64,000 nucleotides of DNA from Streptomyces sp. TRM68416. Lineage in GTDB: Bacteria > Actinomycetota > Actinomycetes > Streptomycetales > Streptomycetaceae. Both the position numbers and the translations under genes were made by a program. Shown here piece after piece: positions 17,857-25,661 of the stretch. Position 1 is the first letter of the stretch. Every line of letters begins with the position of its first letter. The notes under the pieces are model-generated. The model saw only the letters and a list, made by a program, of their open reading frames with translations, ran no database searches and had not been told where the DNA came from. The stretch spans positions 1 through 64,000 of the forward strand of contig NZ_JACVWU010000013.1 of assembly GCF_014596915.1 (NCBI RefSeq), read 5' to 3'.

Positions 17857-17880
17857 GCGCCGAGCCTTTCCAGGGAAGTC

Positions 17881-17916
17881 GTTGCGCATTGTGCACCCAA
17901 TTGCTTGTGGTGGAAC
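17881..17916 (-). promoter_or_regulatory. 36-bp composite operator of the betB-betaine importer operon
   Basis: GTTGCGCATTGTGCACC (17881-17897) and ATTGCTTGTGGTGGAAC (17900-17916), offset 19 bp, begin 25 bp upstream of the betB GTG. The purU element lies about 105 bp away in the divergent direction, so each gene has its own copy. Confidence 0.75.
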
Positions 17917-18021
17917 CCTGGCGAATGTCCGGACAGACGTCAAGGGGTTGGCGGATGACGATTTCGCAAGGGGCCCATTGACCCTCCTCTCTTGACCGGA
18001 GACCCTCGTCGAGCCGAACAT

Positions 18022-18057
18022 GTTGCGCATCGCTCATCGTGTTGTGCAATACGCACC
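18022..18057 (+). promoter_or_regulatory. 36-bp composite operator of purU
   Basis: GTTGCGCATCGCTCATC (18022-18038) and GTTGTGCAATACGCACC (18041-18057), offset 19 bp. It ends 14 bp before the purU GTG, just ahead of its GGAGG ribosome binding site. This copy is less perfect than others at the inner arms. Confidence 0.7.
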
Positions 18058-18071
18058 GACGGAGGCCGAAC

Positions 18072-18953
18072 GTGTCCCCCAAGTTCCCTCGACCGCACTC
18101 CGGCCGTGAGTACGTCCTCACCCTCTCCTGCCCCAACAGCGCCGGACTGGTCCACGCTGTGAGCGGCTTCCTCGTCCGCAACTCGGGCAACATCCTGGAG
18201 AGCCAGCAGTTCGACGACCGGCTCCAGGGCCGCTTCTTCATGCGGGTCCACTTCGACGTCTCCGACCCGACGGCCGATCTGGAGCAACTGCGCTGCCGCT
18301 TCGGCCCCGTGGCCCAGGCCTACGGCATCTCCTGGAGCCTGAGCGACGCGGCCACGCCGACCCGGACCCTGATCATGGTGTCCAAGTTCGGCCACTGCCT
18401 GAACGACCTGCTCTTCCGCCGGCGCACCGGCGCCCTCAACATCGAGATCCCCGCGATCGTCTCCAACCACCGGGACTTCGAGGAGCTCGCGCGGACGTAC
18501 GACATCCCCTTCCACCACATCCCGGTGACCAAGGAGACCAAGCCCGAGGCCGAGGCCCAACTGCTGGAACTCGTCCGGGAACTGGGCATCGACCTGGTGG
18601 TACTGGCCCGCTACATGCAGGTCCTCTCCGACGACCTGTGCAAGGAGCTGGAGGGCCGTGCCATCAACATCCACCACTCCTTCCTCCCCAGCTTCAAGGG
18701 CGCGCGCCCCTACGAGCAGGCCTACCAGCGCGGGGTGAAGCTCGTCGGCGCGACGGCGCACTATGTGACCCCGGACCTGGACGAGGGCCAGATCATCGAG
18801 CAGGACGTGGTCCGGGTGGACCACTCCCTCGACCCCGGCGACCTGGTCACCGTCGGCCGCGACGTGGAGGCACAGGTCCTCGCGCACGCGGTGAAGTGGC
18901 ACAGCGAGAGCCGCGTGATGGTGGACGGCAACCGCACGGTGGTCTTCCGCTGA
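18072..18953 (+). CDS. purU: Formyltetrahydrofolate deformylase
   Basis: 293 residues. An N-terminal ACT domain (residues about 10-85) precedes a formyltransferase-fold hydrolase domain. The catalytic region INIHHSFLPSFKGARPY and VTPDLDEGQIIEQD match PurU. It hydrolyses 10-formyl-THF to formate and free THF. GTG 18072 has GGAGG six bases upstream. In this cluster it would drain the methyl carbons delivered by the dimethylglycine and sarcosine enzymes via FolD, regenerating THF and feeding formate to the dehydrogenase at 30013. It is divergent from betB and convergent with the hydrolase gene at 19014. Confidence 0.94.
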   Translation: MSPKFPRPHSGREYVLTLSCPNSAGLVHAVSGFLVRNSGNILESQQFDDRLQGRFFMRVHFDVSDPTADLEQLRCRFGPVAQAYGISWSLSDAATPTRTLIMVSKFGHCLNDLLFRRRTGALNIEIPAIVSNHRDFEELARTYDIPFHHIPVTKETKPEAEAQLLELVRELGIDLVVLARYMQVLSDDLCKELEGRAINIHHSFLPSFKGARPYEQAYQRGVKLVGATAHYVTPDLDEGQIIEQDVVRVDHSLDPGDLVTVGRDVEAQVLAHAVKWHSESRVMVDGNRTVVFR

Positions 18954-18970
18954 GCGACACGCGAGCGCAG

Positions 18971-18999
18971 GGGGCCGGCCCGGAATCCGGCCCGGCCCC
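18971..18999. terminator. Hairpin between convergent purU and hydrolase genes
   Basis: GGGGCCGG (18971-18978) pairs with CCGGCCCC (18992-18999), enclosing an inner CCGG/CCGG pairing. It occupies the 60-bp gap between two convergent stop codons, so it can serve both. Confidence 0.6.
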
Positions 19000-19013
19000 A
19001 CCCCCGTTCCGCT

Positions 19014-19859
19014 TCAGGCTTGCTGCTGCCGCAGGAACTCCCCCAGTACGGCGGTGAGTTCGGCCGGCGCGTCCTCCTGTACGAGGTGCCCGGCGCCGCC
19101 GATCGGTTCGAACCGCGCGCCGGGAACGAGCCCGGCGAGTTCGTGCCCCTTGGCCACCGGGATCCAGGTGTCGTCCTCGCCCCAGCAGACGAGCACGGGA
19201 ATGCCGATCGTGCCGTAGCGCCCCTGGATCTCGTCGGTGTGGCGCTGGTCGGCCTGGGCGATCTGCCGGTAGAAGGCCCCCTGGCCGGGGTCGCCGAGCC
19301 AGGGTTCGACGAGCCGGTCGAGGACCGCCGGGTGCAGCCCGGGACCGCTCGCGGAAGCGACGTACTCCCGCACCAGGGCCCGGTGGAGCGCGGGCGGCAG
19401 CCGCTCGAAGACCCCCGAGTGCTCCCCGAGGAGCCGGAAGGCCGGTGACCCCCACGGCGCCAGCGCGACCGGATCCACCACGGCGAGGGCCCGGTAGCGG
19501 GCGCCGTGCAGCAGGTGGGCCCGCAGGGCCACGGCCCCGCCGAAGTCATGGGCGACGACGAGCGGTTCCGCGAGCCCCCAGTGGCCCAGGAGTTCGACGA
19601 AGACGCGCCCCTGGGCGGCCAGGGAGACGTCCTGCCCGGCCGCCATCTCGGAGGTCCCGTAGCCGGGCATGTCCCACACGAACACCTCGTGGTCCCGCGC
19701 GAGCGAGCGGGCGACGGCACGCCAGACGTACGACGAGAAGGGCGTGCCGTGCAGCAGGACGACCGGCGGTCGGCCGGGAGGACCCAGCCGGTCCCAGCGG
19801 ACGTCACCGGATGTGCTGGTGAAGGTTCGGGTCAGCTTCCAGTCGGTGTCCGTAGCCAT
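19014..19859 (-). CDS. Alpha/beta-hydrolase with aspartate nucleophile (haloalkane dehalogenase / epoxide hydrolase type)
   Basis: 281 residues. The oxyanion-hole motif is LLHGTPFSS (near residue 36). The nucleophile elbow AHDFGGA places Asp rather than Ser at the active position. The catalytic His is in GAGHLVQED near the C-terminus. The Asp elbow points to the epoxide hydrolase/dehalogenase branch. It starts 12 bp behind the methylene-THF reductase-like gene, so it is the third gene of the choline dehydrogenase operon. I cannot derive a role in choline breakdown from the sequence. Confidence 0.8.
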   Translation of the reverse strand: MATDTDWKLTRTFTSTSGDVRWDRLGPPGRPPVVLLHGTPFSSYVWRAVARSLARDHEVFVWDMPGYGTSEMAAGQDVSLAAQGRVFVELLGHWGLAEPLVVAHDFGGAVALRAHLLHGARYRALAVVDPVALAPWGSPAFRLLGEHSGVFERLPPALHRALVREYVASASGPGLHPAVLDRLVEPWLGDPGQGAFYRQIAQADQRHTDEIQGRYGTIGIPVLVCWGEDDTWIPVAKGHELAGLVPGARFEPIGGAGHLVQEDAPAELTAVLGEFLRQQQA

Positions 19860-19871
19860 CCTTCTCCCGGT

Positions 19872-20708
19872 TCAGCCGCCCAGCCGGTCCAGCAGCGCGC
19901 GGCGCCACCGCTCCGTCTCGGCGATCTGGTTGAACGTGAACAGGTGCAGACCGGCCACGCCCGCCGAGGGTGCGGTGAGCGCCTCCTGCGTGCGGGTCAG
20001 CAGCCGCTCGGGTGCATACCCGCCGGGGGCCGCGAGACGCGCGAACCAGGAGGCGTGCTTCGTCAGGAAGCGCGTCGACTCCCCCACGCCGATCTTCGTG
20101 GCCATCGCCAGCAGCTTCGCCCGCTGCACGGGGCCCGCGACGCCCACGTGGACCGGCAGGGTGACCTCCCGGTGTCGTATACGAACGAGCCACTGCCCCA
20201 GCACCCGCGGATCGAAGCAGAGGTTGCTCACGATGTACGTGGCGTGCTCGCGCTTGTCCCACATGGCCTGGACGGTGATGTCGTCGTGGATGAGCGGATG
20301 ACTCTCGGGGTAGCCGGTCACGCCGACCCGGGCGAAGGGCCCGCCCAGTTCGGTCAGCCCGCGCAGCACCGGCAGCGCCCCCTCGTAGACCCCGGCCGGC
20401 GGGTCGGCGTCGCCGGCCGGGACGAAGACGTCGTCCACGCCCGCCTCGCGCAGCCGGCCGGTCACCTCCTTGAGGTGCACCTCGTCCCGCAGCAGCCGCG
20501 CGGGCACGTGCGGGACGACCCGGTAGCCGTGCGCGGCGAGCCGGACGGCGAGGTCGAGGGTGGGTTCCAGGCCCTTGGCCGGTGACGCCGTCACGGTGAC
20601 GACGACGTCGCGCGGGACATGGGCGAGGACCTTGTCCTCGGTCGCCCGGGTCGGCAGCACCTCGTAGCGGACGCTGCCCAGCAGCGCCCTCAGCCCCGCG
20701 GTGCCCAA
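19872..20708 (-). CDS. Methylenetetrahydrofolate reductase-like protein (MetF fold)
   Basis: 278 residues, close to MetF in length. The barrel motifs VTVTASPAKGLEPTLDLA and PVHVGVAGPVQRAKLLA and the tail GLHLFTFNQIAETERWRRALL match the methylene-THF reductase superfamily. MetF reduces 5,10-methylene-THF to methyl-THF. Here it would compete with FolD for C1 units made from betaine, perhaps feeding methionine synthesis; the role is inference. The likely start is TTG 20708, one codon after the in-frame TAG stop of the choline dehydrogenase. The next usable start in frame would remove about 20 residues. No strong ribosome binding site is visible, so it depends on coupling. Confidence 0.78.
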   Translation of the reverse strand: MGTAGLRALLGSVRYEVLPTRATEDKVLAHVPRDVVVTVTASPAKGLEPTLDLAVRLAAHGYRVVPHVPARLLRDEVHLKEVTGRLREAGVDDVFVPAGDADPPAGVYEGALPVLRGLTELGGPFARVGVTGYPESHPLIHDDITVQAMWDKREHATYIVSNLCFDPRVLGQWLVRIRHREVTLPVHVGVAGPVQRAKLLAMATKIGVGESTRFLTKHASWFARLAAPGGYAPERLLTRTQEALTAPSAGVAGLHLFTFNQIAETERWRRALLDRLGG

Positions 20709-20711
20709 GGC

Positions 20712-22382
20712 CTACCCGGCCTGCTTCTGGGCGTCGCGGTGGCGGTAGTACGCGGCCTTCGACGGCGCGAGCGGCTCCTTGCCGAGGATCAGGTCGGCGG
20801 CCTTCTCCGCGATCATCATCACCGGGGCGTAGATGTTGCCGTTGGTGACGTAGGGCATGACGGAGGCGTCCACGACGCGCAGTCCGTCCAGACCGTGCAC
20901 CCGCATGCTGCCGGGGTCGACGACGGCCATGTCGTCGGTGCCCATCTTGCAGGTGCAGGACGGGTGCAGGGCGGTCTCGCCCTCCTTGGCGACCCAGTCG
21001 AGGATCTCCTCGTCGGTCTCCACCTGCGGGCCGGGCGAGACCTCGCCTCCGTTGTACGGGGCGAGCGCGGGCTGGTTGAGGAGCTTGCGGGCGACCCGGA
21101 TCGCCTCGACCCACTCGCGGCGGTCCTGTTCGGTGGAGAGGTAGTTGAAGCGCAGCGCCGGGTGCTCGCGCGGGTCCCTGCTCTTGATCTTCACGGAGCC
21201 GATGGCGTCGGAGTACATGGGCCCGACGTGCACCTGGTAGCCATGGCCGCCGGCGGGTGAGGAGCCGTCGTAGCGGACCGCGACCGGCAGGAAGTGGAAC
21301 ATCAGGTTGGGGTAGTCGACGTCCTCGTTGCTGCGGGCGAAGCCGCCCGCCTCGAAGTGGTTGGTGGCGGCCGGGCCCTTGCGGAAGAGCCACTGCAGTC
21401 CGATGAAGGGGGCGCGCCACTTCGCCATGTACGGCTGCATGGAGACGGGCTGCTTGCAGGCGTACTGGACGTAGACCTCCAGGTGGTCCTGCATGTTCTC
21501 GCCGACGCCCGGCAGGTCGTGGACGACGTCGATGCCGAGGGCGCGCAGTTCCTCGGCGTTGCCGACGCCGGAGAGCTGGAGGAGTTGCGGGGAGTTGATG
21601 GCTCCGCCGCAGAGGATGACCTCCTTGGCGCGGACCTGCTGGAGGGCGCCCTTGCCACGCCGGAACTCGACGCCGACGGCGCGCTTGCCCTCGAAGAGGA
21701 CACGGGTGACGAGGGCGCGTGTGGTGACGGTGAGGTTCCGGCGCTTCATCGCGGGCCGGAGGTACGCCTTCGAGGCCGACAGGCGGCGTCCGCGGTGGAC
21801 GTTGCGGTCGAACGCGGCGAAGCCCTCCTGCCGGTAGCCGTTGACGTCGTCGGTGGGGGCGTAGCCAGCCTCCTCGGTGGCCTTGAGGAAGGCACCGAAG
21901 AGGGGGTTGGTGGCCGGGCCGCGCTCCAGGACGAGGGGTCCGTCGTGGCCGCGGAACTCGTCGTCCGGGTCGGCCGCCAGACAGTTCTCCATGCGTCGGA
22001 AGTACGGCAGACAGTGCGCGTAGTCCCAGCTCTCCATGCCCGGGGCGGCGGCCCAGCGCTCGTAGTCCATGGGGTTGCCGCGCTGGAAGATCATGCCGTT
22101 GATGCTGCTGGAGCCGCCCAGTACCTTGCCGCGCGCGTGGTAGACGCGGCGGCCGCCCATGTGGGGCTCGGGCTCGGACTCGTACTTCCAGTCGTAGAAC
22201 CGGCTGCCGATCGGGTAGGTCAGCGCCGCGGGCATGTGGATGAAGACGTCCCACGGGTAGTCCGACCGGCCGGCCTCCAGGACGAGCACGCGGTGGGCCG
22301 GGTCGGCGGAGAGCCGGTTCGCCAGTGCGCTGCCGGCCGAACCGCCACCGACGATGACGAAGTCGTACTGCACAGGAGCCAT
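20712..22382 (-). CDS. betA: Choline dehydrogenase (GMC oxidoreductase)
   Basis: 556 residues, the usual BetA length. FAD-binding motif VIVGGGSAGSALANRLS is at residues about 7-23. The GMC signatures GKVLGGSSSINGMIFQRGN and GGAINSPQLLQLSGVGNAEEL are clear, and the C-terminal catalytic region contains HPSCTCKMG. It oxidises choline to betaine aldehyde at the membrane face. ATG 22382 follows GAGG; the longer upstream frame crosses the operator. First gene of an operon with a MetF-like protein and an alpha/beta-hydrolase. The composite operator at 22431-22466 is just upstream, divergent from IclR regulator 2. Confidence 0.93.
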   Translation of the reverse strand: MAPVQYDFVIVGGGSAGSALANRLSADPAHRVLVLEAGRSDYPWDVFIHMPAALTYPIGSRFYDWKYESEPEPHMGGRRVYHARGKVLGGSSSINGMIFQRGNPMDYERWAAAPGMESWDYAHCLPYFRRMENCLAADPDDEFRGHDGPLVLERGPATNPLFGAFLKATEEAGYAPTDDVNGYRQEGFAAFDRNVHRGRRLSASKAYLRPAMKRRNLTVTTRALVTRVLFEGKRAVGVEFRRGKGALQQVRAKEVILCGGAINSPQLLQLSGVGNAEELRALGIDVVHDLPGVGENMQDHLEVYVQYACKQPVSMQPYMAKWRAPFIGLQWLFRKGPAATNHFEAGGFARSNEDVDYPNLMFHFLPVAVRYDGSSPAGGHGYQVHVGPMYSDAIGSVKIKSRDPREHPALRFNYLSTEQDRREWVEAIRVARKLLNQPALAPYNGGEVSPGPQVETDEEILDWVAKEGETALHPSCTCKMGTDDMAVVDPGSMRVHGLDGLRVVDASVMPYVTNGNIYAPVMMIAEKAADLILGKEPLAPSKAAYYRHRDAQKQAG

Positions 22383-22430
22383 GGTGCCTCGTCTCGCTCG
22401 CGCCGTAGATACGCGAGGCATGCTAACGGC

Positions 22431-22466
22431 GTCGCGTCATACGCACTAGGTTGCGAATGGCACAAC
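22431..22466 (-). promoter_or_regulatory. 36-bp composite operator of the betA operon
   Basis: GTCGCGTCATACGCACT (22431-22447) and GTTGCGAATGGCACAAC (22450-22466), offset 19 bp, about 50 bp upstream of betA. A second full element (22506-22541) serves the divergent iclR2 gene 40 bp away. Confidence 0.75.
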
Positions 22467-22505
22467 TTTCGGGACCCTCGTTTCGGCTCCGTTACTTGCA
22501 GGAAA

Positions 22506-22541
22506 GTTGTTTACTACGCGTATAGTTTCACTGTGAGCAAC
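22506..22541 (+). promoter_or_regulatory. Promoter and 36-bp composite operator of IclR regulator 2
   Basis: GTTGTTTACTACGCGTA (22506-22522) and GTTTCACTGTGAGCAAC (22525-22541), offset 19 bp. The second site spans the GTG start codon (22533). TATAGT (22521-22526) is a good -10 ending seven bases before the GTG, with TTGCAG (22496-22501) as a possible -35, so the mRNA is probably leaderless and blocked by its own product. Confidence 0.75.
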
Positions 22542-23330
22542 TACAGCACTGATCCGGAAACGTCGAATTCACCTGCCGGCGGAGTGCAGTCGGTGGACCG
22601 CGCCATCAGCGTCATGGAGATCCTCGCCCAGCGTGGCGAGGCGGGCGTCAGCGAGGTGGCGGGCGAGATCGAGGTGCACAAGTCCACCGCCTTCCGCCTG
22701 CTGGGGGCCCTGGAGGCGCGCGGTCTGGTGGAGCAGGCGGGCGAGCGCGGCAAGTACCGGCTCGGCTTCGGGATCGTCCGGCTGGCGGGCGCGGTCACCG
22801 GCCGTATCGACATCACCCAGCAGGGCCGCCCGGTCTGCGAGCGGCTCGCCGAGGAGATCGGCGAGACCGTGAACATCGCCGTCATGCAGGAGCACTACGC
22901 GATCAACCTGTACCAGGTGCGCGGTCCGGGCGCGATCACCGCGCACAACTGGGTCGGCCAGCTGACGCCCCTGCACGCCACCTCCAGCGGCAAGATCCTG
23001 CTGGCCCACCTGCCCGCGACCGAGCGCGCGACGGTGCTGTCCGACGCCGGAATGAAGAAGGTCACCCCGCGCACCATCACCGCGAAGACGAAGCTGGAGA
23101 AGAACCTCGCCGAGGCCCGGGAGCGAGGCTACGCCTTCACCCTGGAGGAGTTCGAGCTCGGTCTGCACGCCATGGCCGCGCCGGTCCGCGACCGGGACGG
23201 CGAGGTCGTCGCGGCCCTCAGCGCCTCCGGCCCCTCCTACCGGTTCACCGAGGAGCGCCTGCACGAGCTCGCCCCGGTGCTCACCAAGGGCGCCCAGGAG
23301 ATCAGCCACCGCCTGGGCTACCTGGGCTGA
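22533..23330 (+). CDS. IclR-family transcriptional regulator 2 of the betaine regulon
   Basis: 265 residues, same length as the regulator at 2586 and closely similar throughout, including the recognition unit VSEVAGEIEVHKSTAFRLLG. The domain order is winged helix then IclR effector domain. GTG 22533 lacks a ribosome binding site and sits where transcription should start. Divergent from betA. Its stop codon is one base from the stop codon of the convergent Rieske copy 2, with no terminator between them, so its transcript may run antisense through that gene. Divergence from paralogue 1 is spread evenly, unlike the patchy Rieske pair. Confidence 0.92.
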   Translation: MSNYSTDPETSNSPAGGVQSVDRAISVMEILAQRGEAGVSEVAGEIEVHKSTAFRLLGALEARGLVEQAGERGKYRLGFGIVRLAGAVTGRIDITQQGRPVCERLAEEIGETVNIAVMQEHYAINLYQVRGPGAITAHNWVGQLTPLHATSSGKILLAHLPATERATVLSDAGMKKVTPRTITAKTKLEKNLAEARERGYAFTLEEFELGLHAMAAPVRDRDGEVVAALSASGPSYRFTEERLHELAPVLTKGAQEISHRLGYLG

Positions 23331-23331
23331 G

Positions 23332-24462
23332 TCACCCCCGAGGGGTGCCCAGACGCTCGTTCACCCAGTCGTGGAAGGCGCCGATGTGGTGCTCGCTGGG
23401 CACCAGGACACCGCCCTTGGCGTACATCCGGGACCCCATCCCGGGCTGGGTGCGTTCGCAGGCGTCGAAGTCCTGCCGGTTGACCCGGTCGAACAGCTCC
23501 ACCGACCGGCTGACGTCCTTGCCGCTCTCCACCACGTGCGGCAGATACAGCCAGTCGCACTCGACCACCGTACGGTCGGCCGCCACCGGATACATCCGAT
23601 GGAAGATCACATGGTCGGGCACGAGGTTGACGAACACCTGCGGCCGCACAGTGATCGCGTAATAGCGACGGTCCTGCTCCTCACCCACCCCCGGTATCCG
23701 GTCGAGCCCCTCCGAACCGTCCACGGTGAACCCCCGCACGTCCTGGCCGAACTCCGCGCCGTGGCCGACGTAGTACTGCGCGGCGTACCCGTCCGCGAAC
23801 TCCGGGAGCACCTCGGTGAGTTCGGGATGGATGGTGGCGCAGTGGTAGCACTCCATGAAGTTCTCGATGATCAGCTTCCAGTTCGCCTTCACGTCGTAGG
23901 TGATACGACGGCCGACGGACAGCTCCTCGATGCCGTAGCGCTCGATCGACCCGACGTCCCCCAGCCGCGCGACGACGTCCCCGACGACCTCCTCCTCGAA
24001 CGAGGGCGGGTTCTCCGCGAGGCACACCCACACATACCCGAGCCACTCCCGCACGGCCACGCTCACCAGGCCGTACTCGGCGCGCCCGACGTCGGGCATC
24101 CTGCTGAGGTTGGGCGCGGCGACGAGCTTGCCGTCCAGGCCGTAGGTCCAGGCGTGGTACGGGCACTGGAAGGCCCGCTTGACCTCGCCCGCCTCCTCGG
24201 TGCACAGCCTGGCCCCACGGTGCCGGCACACGTTGAAGTACGCGCGGATCGAGTGGTCGCGCGCCCGGGTGACCAGGATGCTCTCCCGGCCGACGTCGAC
24301 GGTGCGGAAGGCGCCGGGCTTGTCCAGGTCGGCGGCGCGCGCGACGCAGAACCACATCGCCTCGAAGATGCGCTCCTGCTCCTGGGCGAAGACCCCCGGA
24401 TCCGTGTAGGCGGAGCCGGGGAGGGTGGCGATCAGACTGTCCGGCAGGCCGGTCGAGGTCAC
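23332..24462 (-). CDS. Rieske-type glycine betaine monooxygenase-like oxygenase, copy 2
   Basis: 376 residues. Rieske ligands C79-x-H81 and C100-x2-H103 and mononuclear iron H207-x4-H212 are at the same positions as copy 1. I chose GTG 24462 because GAGGAG lies 6-7 bases upstream and it aligns with the start of copy 1; a GTG at 24504 overlaps the reductase stop and is the alternative. It is third in an operon with a Rieske ferredoxin and an FAD reductase, making a complete three-component oxygenase. The likely reaction is glycine betaine to dimethylglycine plus formaldehyde. This copy is the better candidate for betaine because it sits beside its electron donors and the formaldehyde-disposal genes. 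Confidence 0.9.
   Translation of the reverse strand: MTSTGLPDSLIATLPGSAYTDPGVFAQEQERIFEAMWFCVARAADLDKPGAFRTVDVGRESILVTRARDHSIRAYFNVCRHRGARLCTEEAGEVKRAFQCPYHAWTYGLDGKLVAAPNLSRMPDVGRAEYGLVSVAVREWLGYVWVCLAENPPSFEEEVVGDVVARLGDVGSIERYGIEELSVGRRITYDVKANWKLIIENFMECYHCATIHPELTEVLPEFADGYAAQYYVGHGAEFGQDVRGFTVDGSEGLDRIPGVGEEQDRRYYAITVRPQVFVNLVPDHVIFHRMYPVAADRTVVECDWLYLPHVVESGKDVSRSVELFDRVNRQDFDACERTQPGMGSRMYAKGGVLVPSEHHIGAFHDWVNERLGTPRG
23371..24370 (-). repeat. Long direct repeat, right copy (pairs with 101-1100)
   Basis: The matching copy inside Rieske oxygenase gene 2. The sharp borders between near-identical and divergent patches look like gene-conversion tracts rather than uniform divergence after duplication. 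Confidence 0.9.
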
Positions 24463-24500
24463 GGTGGACTCCTCGGGGGACGTCGTGGAGGGGTCAGGTG

Positions 24501-25661
24501 TCACGCCGCGGCGGCGAGCTGCTTGCGCCAGCGCATGAACAGCCGCGGCTGGTTCATCCCGAGCACGGCGACCGGGGTCCCGGCCCGTCGGTAGACGGCC
24601 AGGACGTCGCGGCCGTCCTCGGTGCCCGCCTCGACGGTCACACTGTCCGCGCCGGACGCGTGACCGACGAACTGGATCTTCACTCCGTACTGGTCGGACC
24701 AGAAGTACGGCGGCCGGGGCACACCCGGTTCCACCGCGCCCTGCGCCAGCAGGGCGGCGACGGCTGCGTCGGGGCGCTCGCGCGCGCCGGTCCAGTGCTC
24801 CACGCGGCGATGGAGGCCCGCGCGCGGGTCGTACCAGTTGGCGCAGTCGCCGACCGCGACCACGCCGGCCAGGCTGGTGCGGCCGTCCGCGCCGCACTTG
24901 ACGCCGTTGTCGAGCGCGATGCCGGAGCCTTCCAGCCACTCCACGCACGGGCGGGCGCCCACGCCGACCACGACGACGTCGGCGGGGATGCTGCGGCCGT
25001 CCTCCAGCAGGACGGCGGTCACACGGGTCTCGCCGCTCAGCCCCTTGACGCCCGCGCCGCACACCAGCCGGACACCGTGGTCGGCGTGGAGGGCGGAGAC
25101 GAGGGCGCCCATGGTCGCGCCGAGCGGCCCGGCGAGCGGAGTCGGTGCCGCCTCGACGACGGTCACGTCGAGCCCCAGGGCGTACGCGGTGGAGGCGACC
25201 TCGGCTCCGATGAAGCCGCCGCCGATCACCACCAGCCGTCCGCCGCGGGCCAGTTCGTCCCGCAGGGCACGGGCGTCGTCCAGGGTGCGCAGGGTGTGCA
25301 CTCCGGCGAGGCCCTCGGAGCCGGGCAGGGTGCGTGCCGCGGCGCCGGTCGCGAGGACGAAGCCGTCGGCGCGCACCGCACGTCCGTCGGCGAGCCGGAC
25401 GGCGCGGCCGGTGTGGTCGAGGCCGACGGCTCGGGTGCCGAGCAGCCACTCGGCCCCCAGGTCCTCGTCGTCGACCTCCAGGGCGAGGTCGGCCTCACCG
25501 AGGGTGCCGGCCAGGAACTCCTTGGACAACGGCGGCCTGTCGTACGGGCGGTGGAGTTCGTCGCCGATGACGACCAGCCGCCCGTCGTAGCCCTGCTTGC
25601 GCAGTGAGCGTGCCGCCGAGAGGCCGGCCAGCGAGGCGCCGACCACGGCGACGGTCCTCAC
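24501..25661 (-). CDS. FAD-dependent ferredoxin reductase of the Rieske oxygenase
   Basis: 386 residues. FAD motif VAVVGASLAGLSAARSLR is at the N-terminus and NAD motif VVIGGGFIGAEVAS near residue 150. The layout (pyridine nucleotide-disulphide reductase fold plus C-terminal reductase domain) matches the reductases of three-component aromatic-ring and amine Rieske systems. It passes electrons from NAD(P)H to the adjacent Rieske ferredoxin. GTG 25661 overlaps the ferredoxin stop (GTGA), so the two are translationally coupled. Its own stop overlaps an alternative GTG start for the oxygenase. Confidence 0.9.
   Translation of the reverse strand: MRTVAVVGASLAGLSAARSLRKQGYDGRLVVIGDELHRPYDRPPLSKEFLAGTLGEADLALEVDDEDLGAEWLLGTRAVGLDHTGRAVRLADGRAVRADGFVLATGAAARTLPGSEGLAGVHTLRTLDDARALRDELARGGRLVVIGGGFIGAEVASTAYALGLDVTVVEAAPTPLAGPLGATMGALVSALHADHGVRLVCGAGVKGLSGETRVTAVLLEDGRSIPADVVVVGVGARPCVEWLEGSGIALDNGVKCGADGRTSLAGVVAVGDCANWYDPRAGLHRRVEHWTGARERPDAAVAALLAQGAVEPGVPRPPYFWSDQYGVKIQFVGHASGADSVTVEAGTEDGRDVLAVYRRAGTPVAVLGMNQPRLFMRWRKQLAAAA

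Noticed and set aside
17..24462. The near-identical Rieske genes as transposase-borne or composite transposon ends
   Set aside because: No transposase, terminal inverted repeats or target-site duplication were seen, and the identity lies inside coding sequence.
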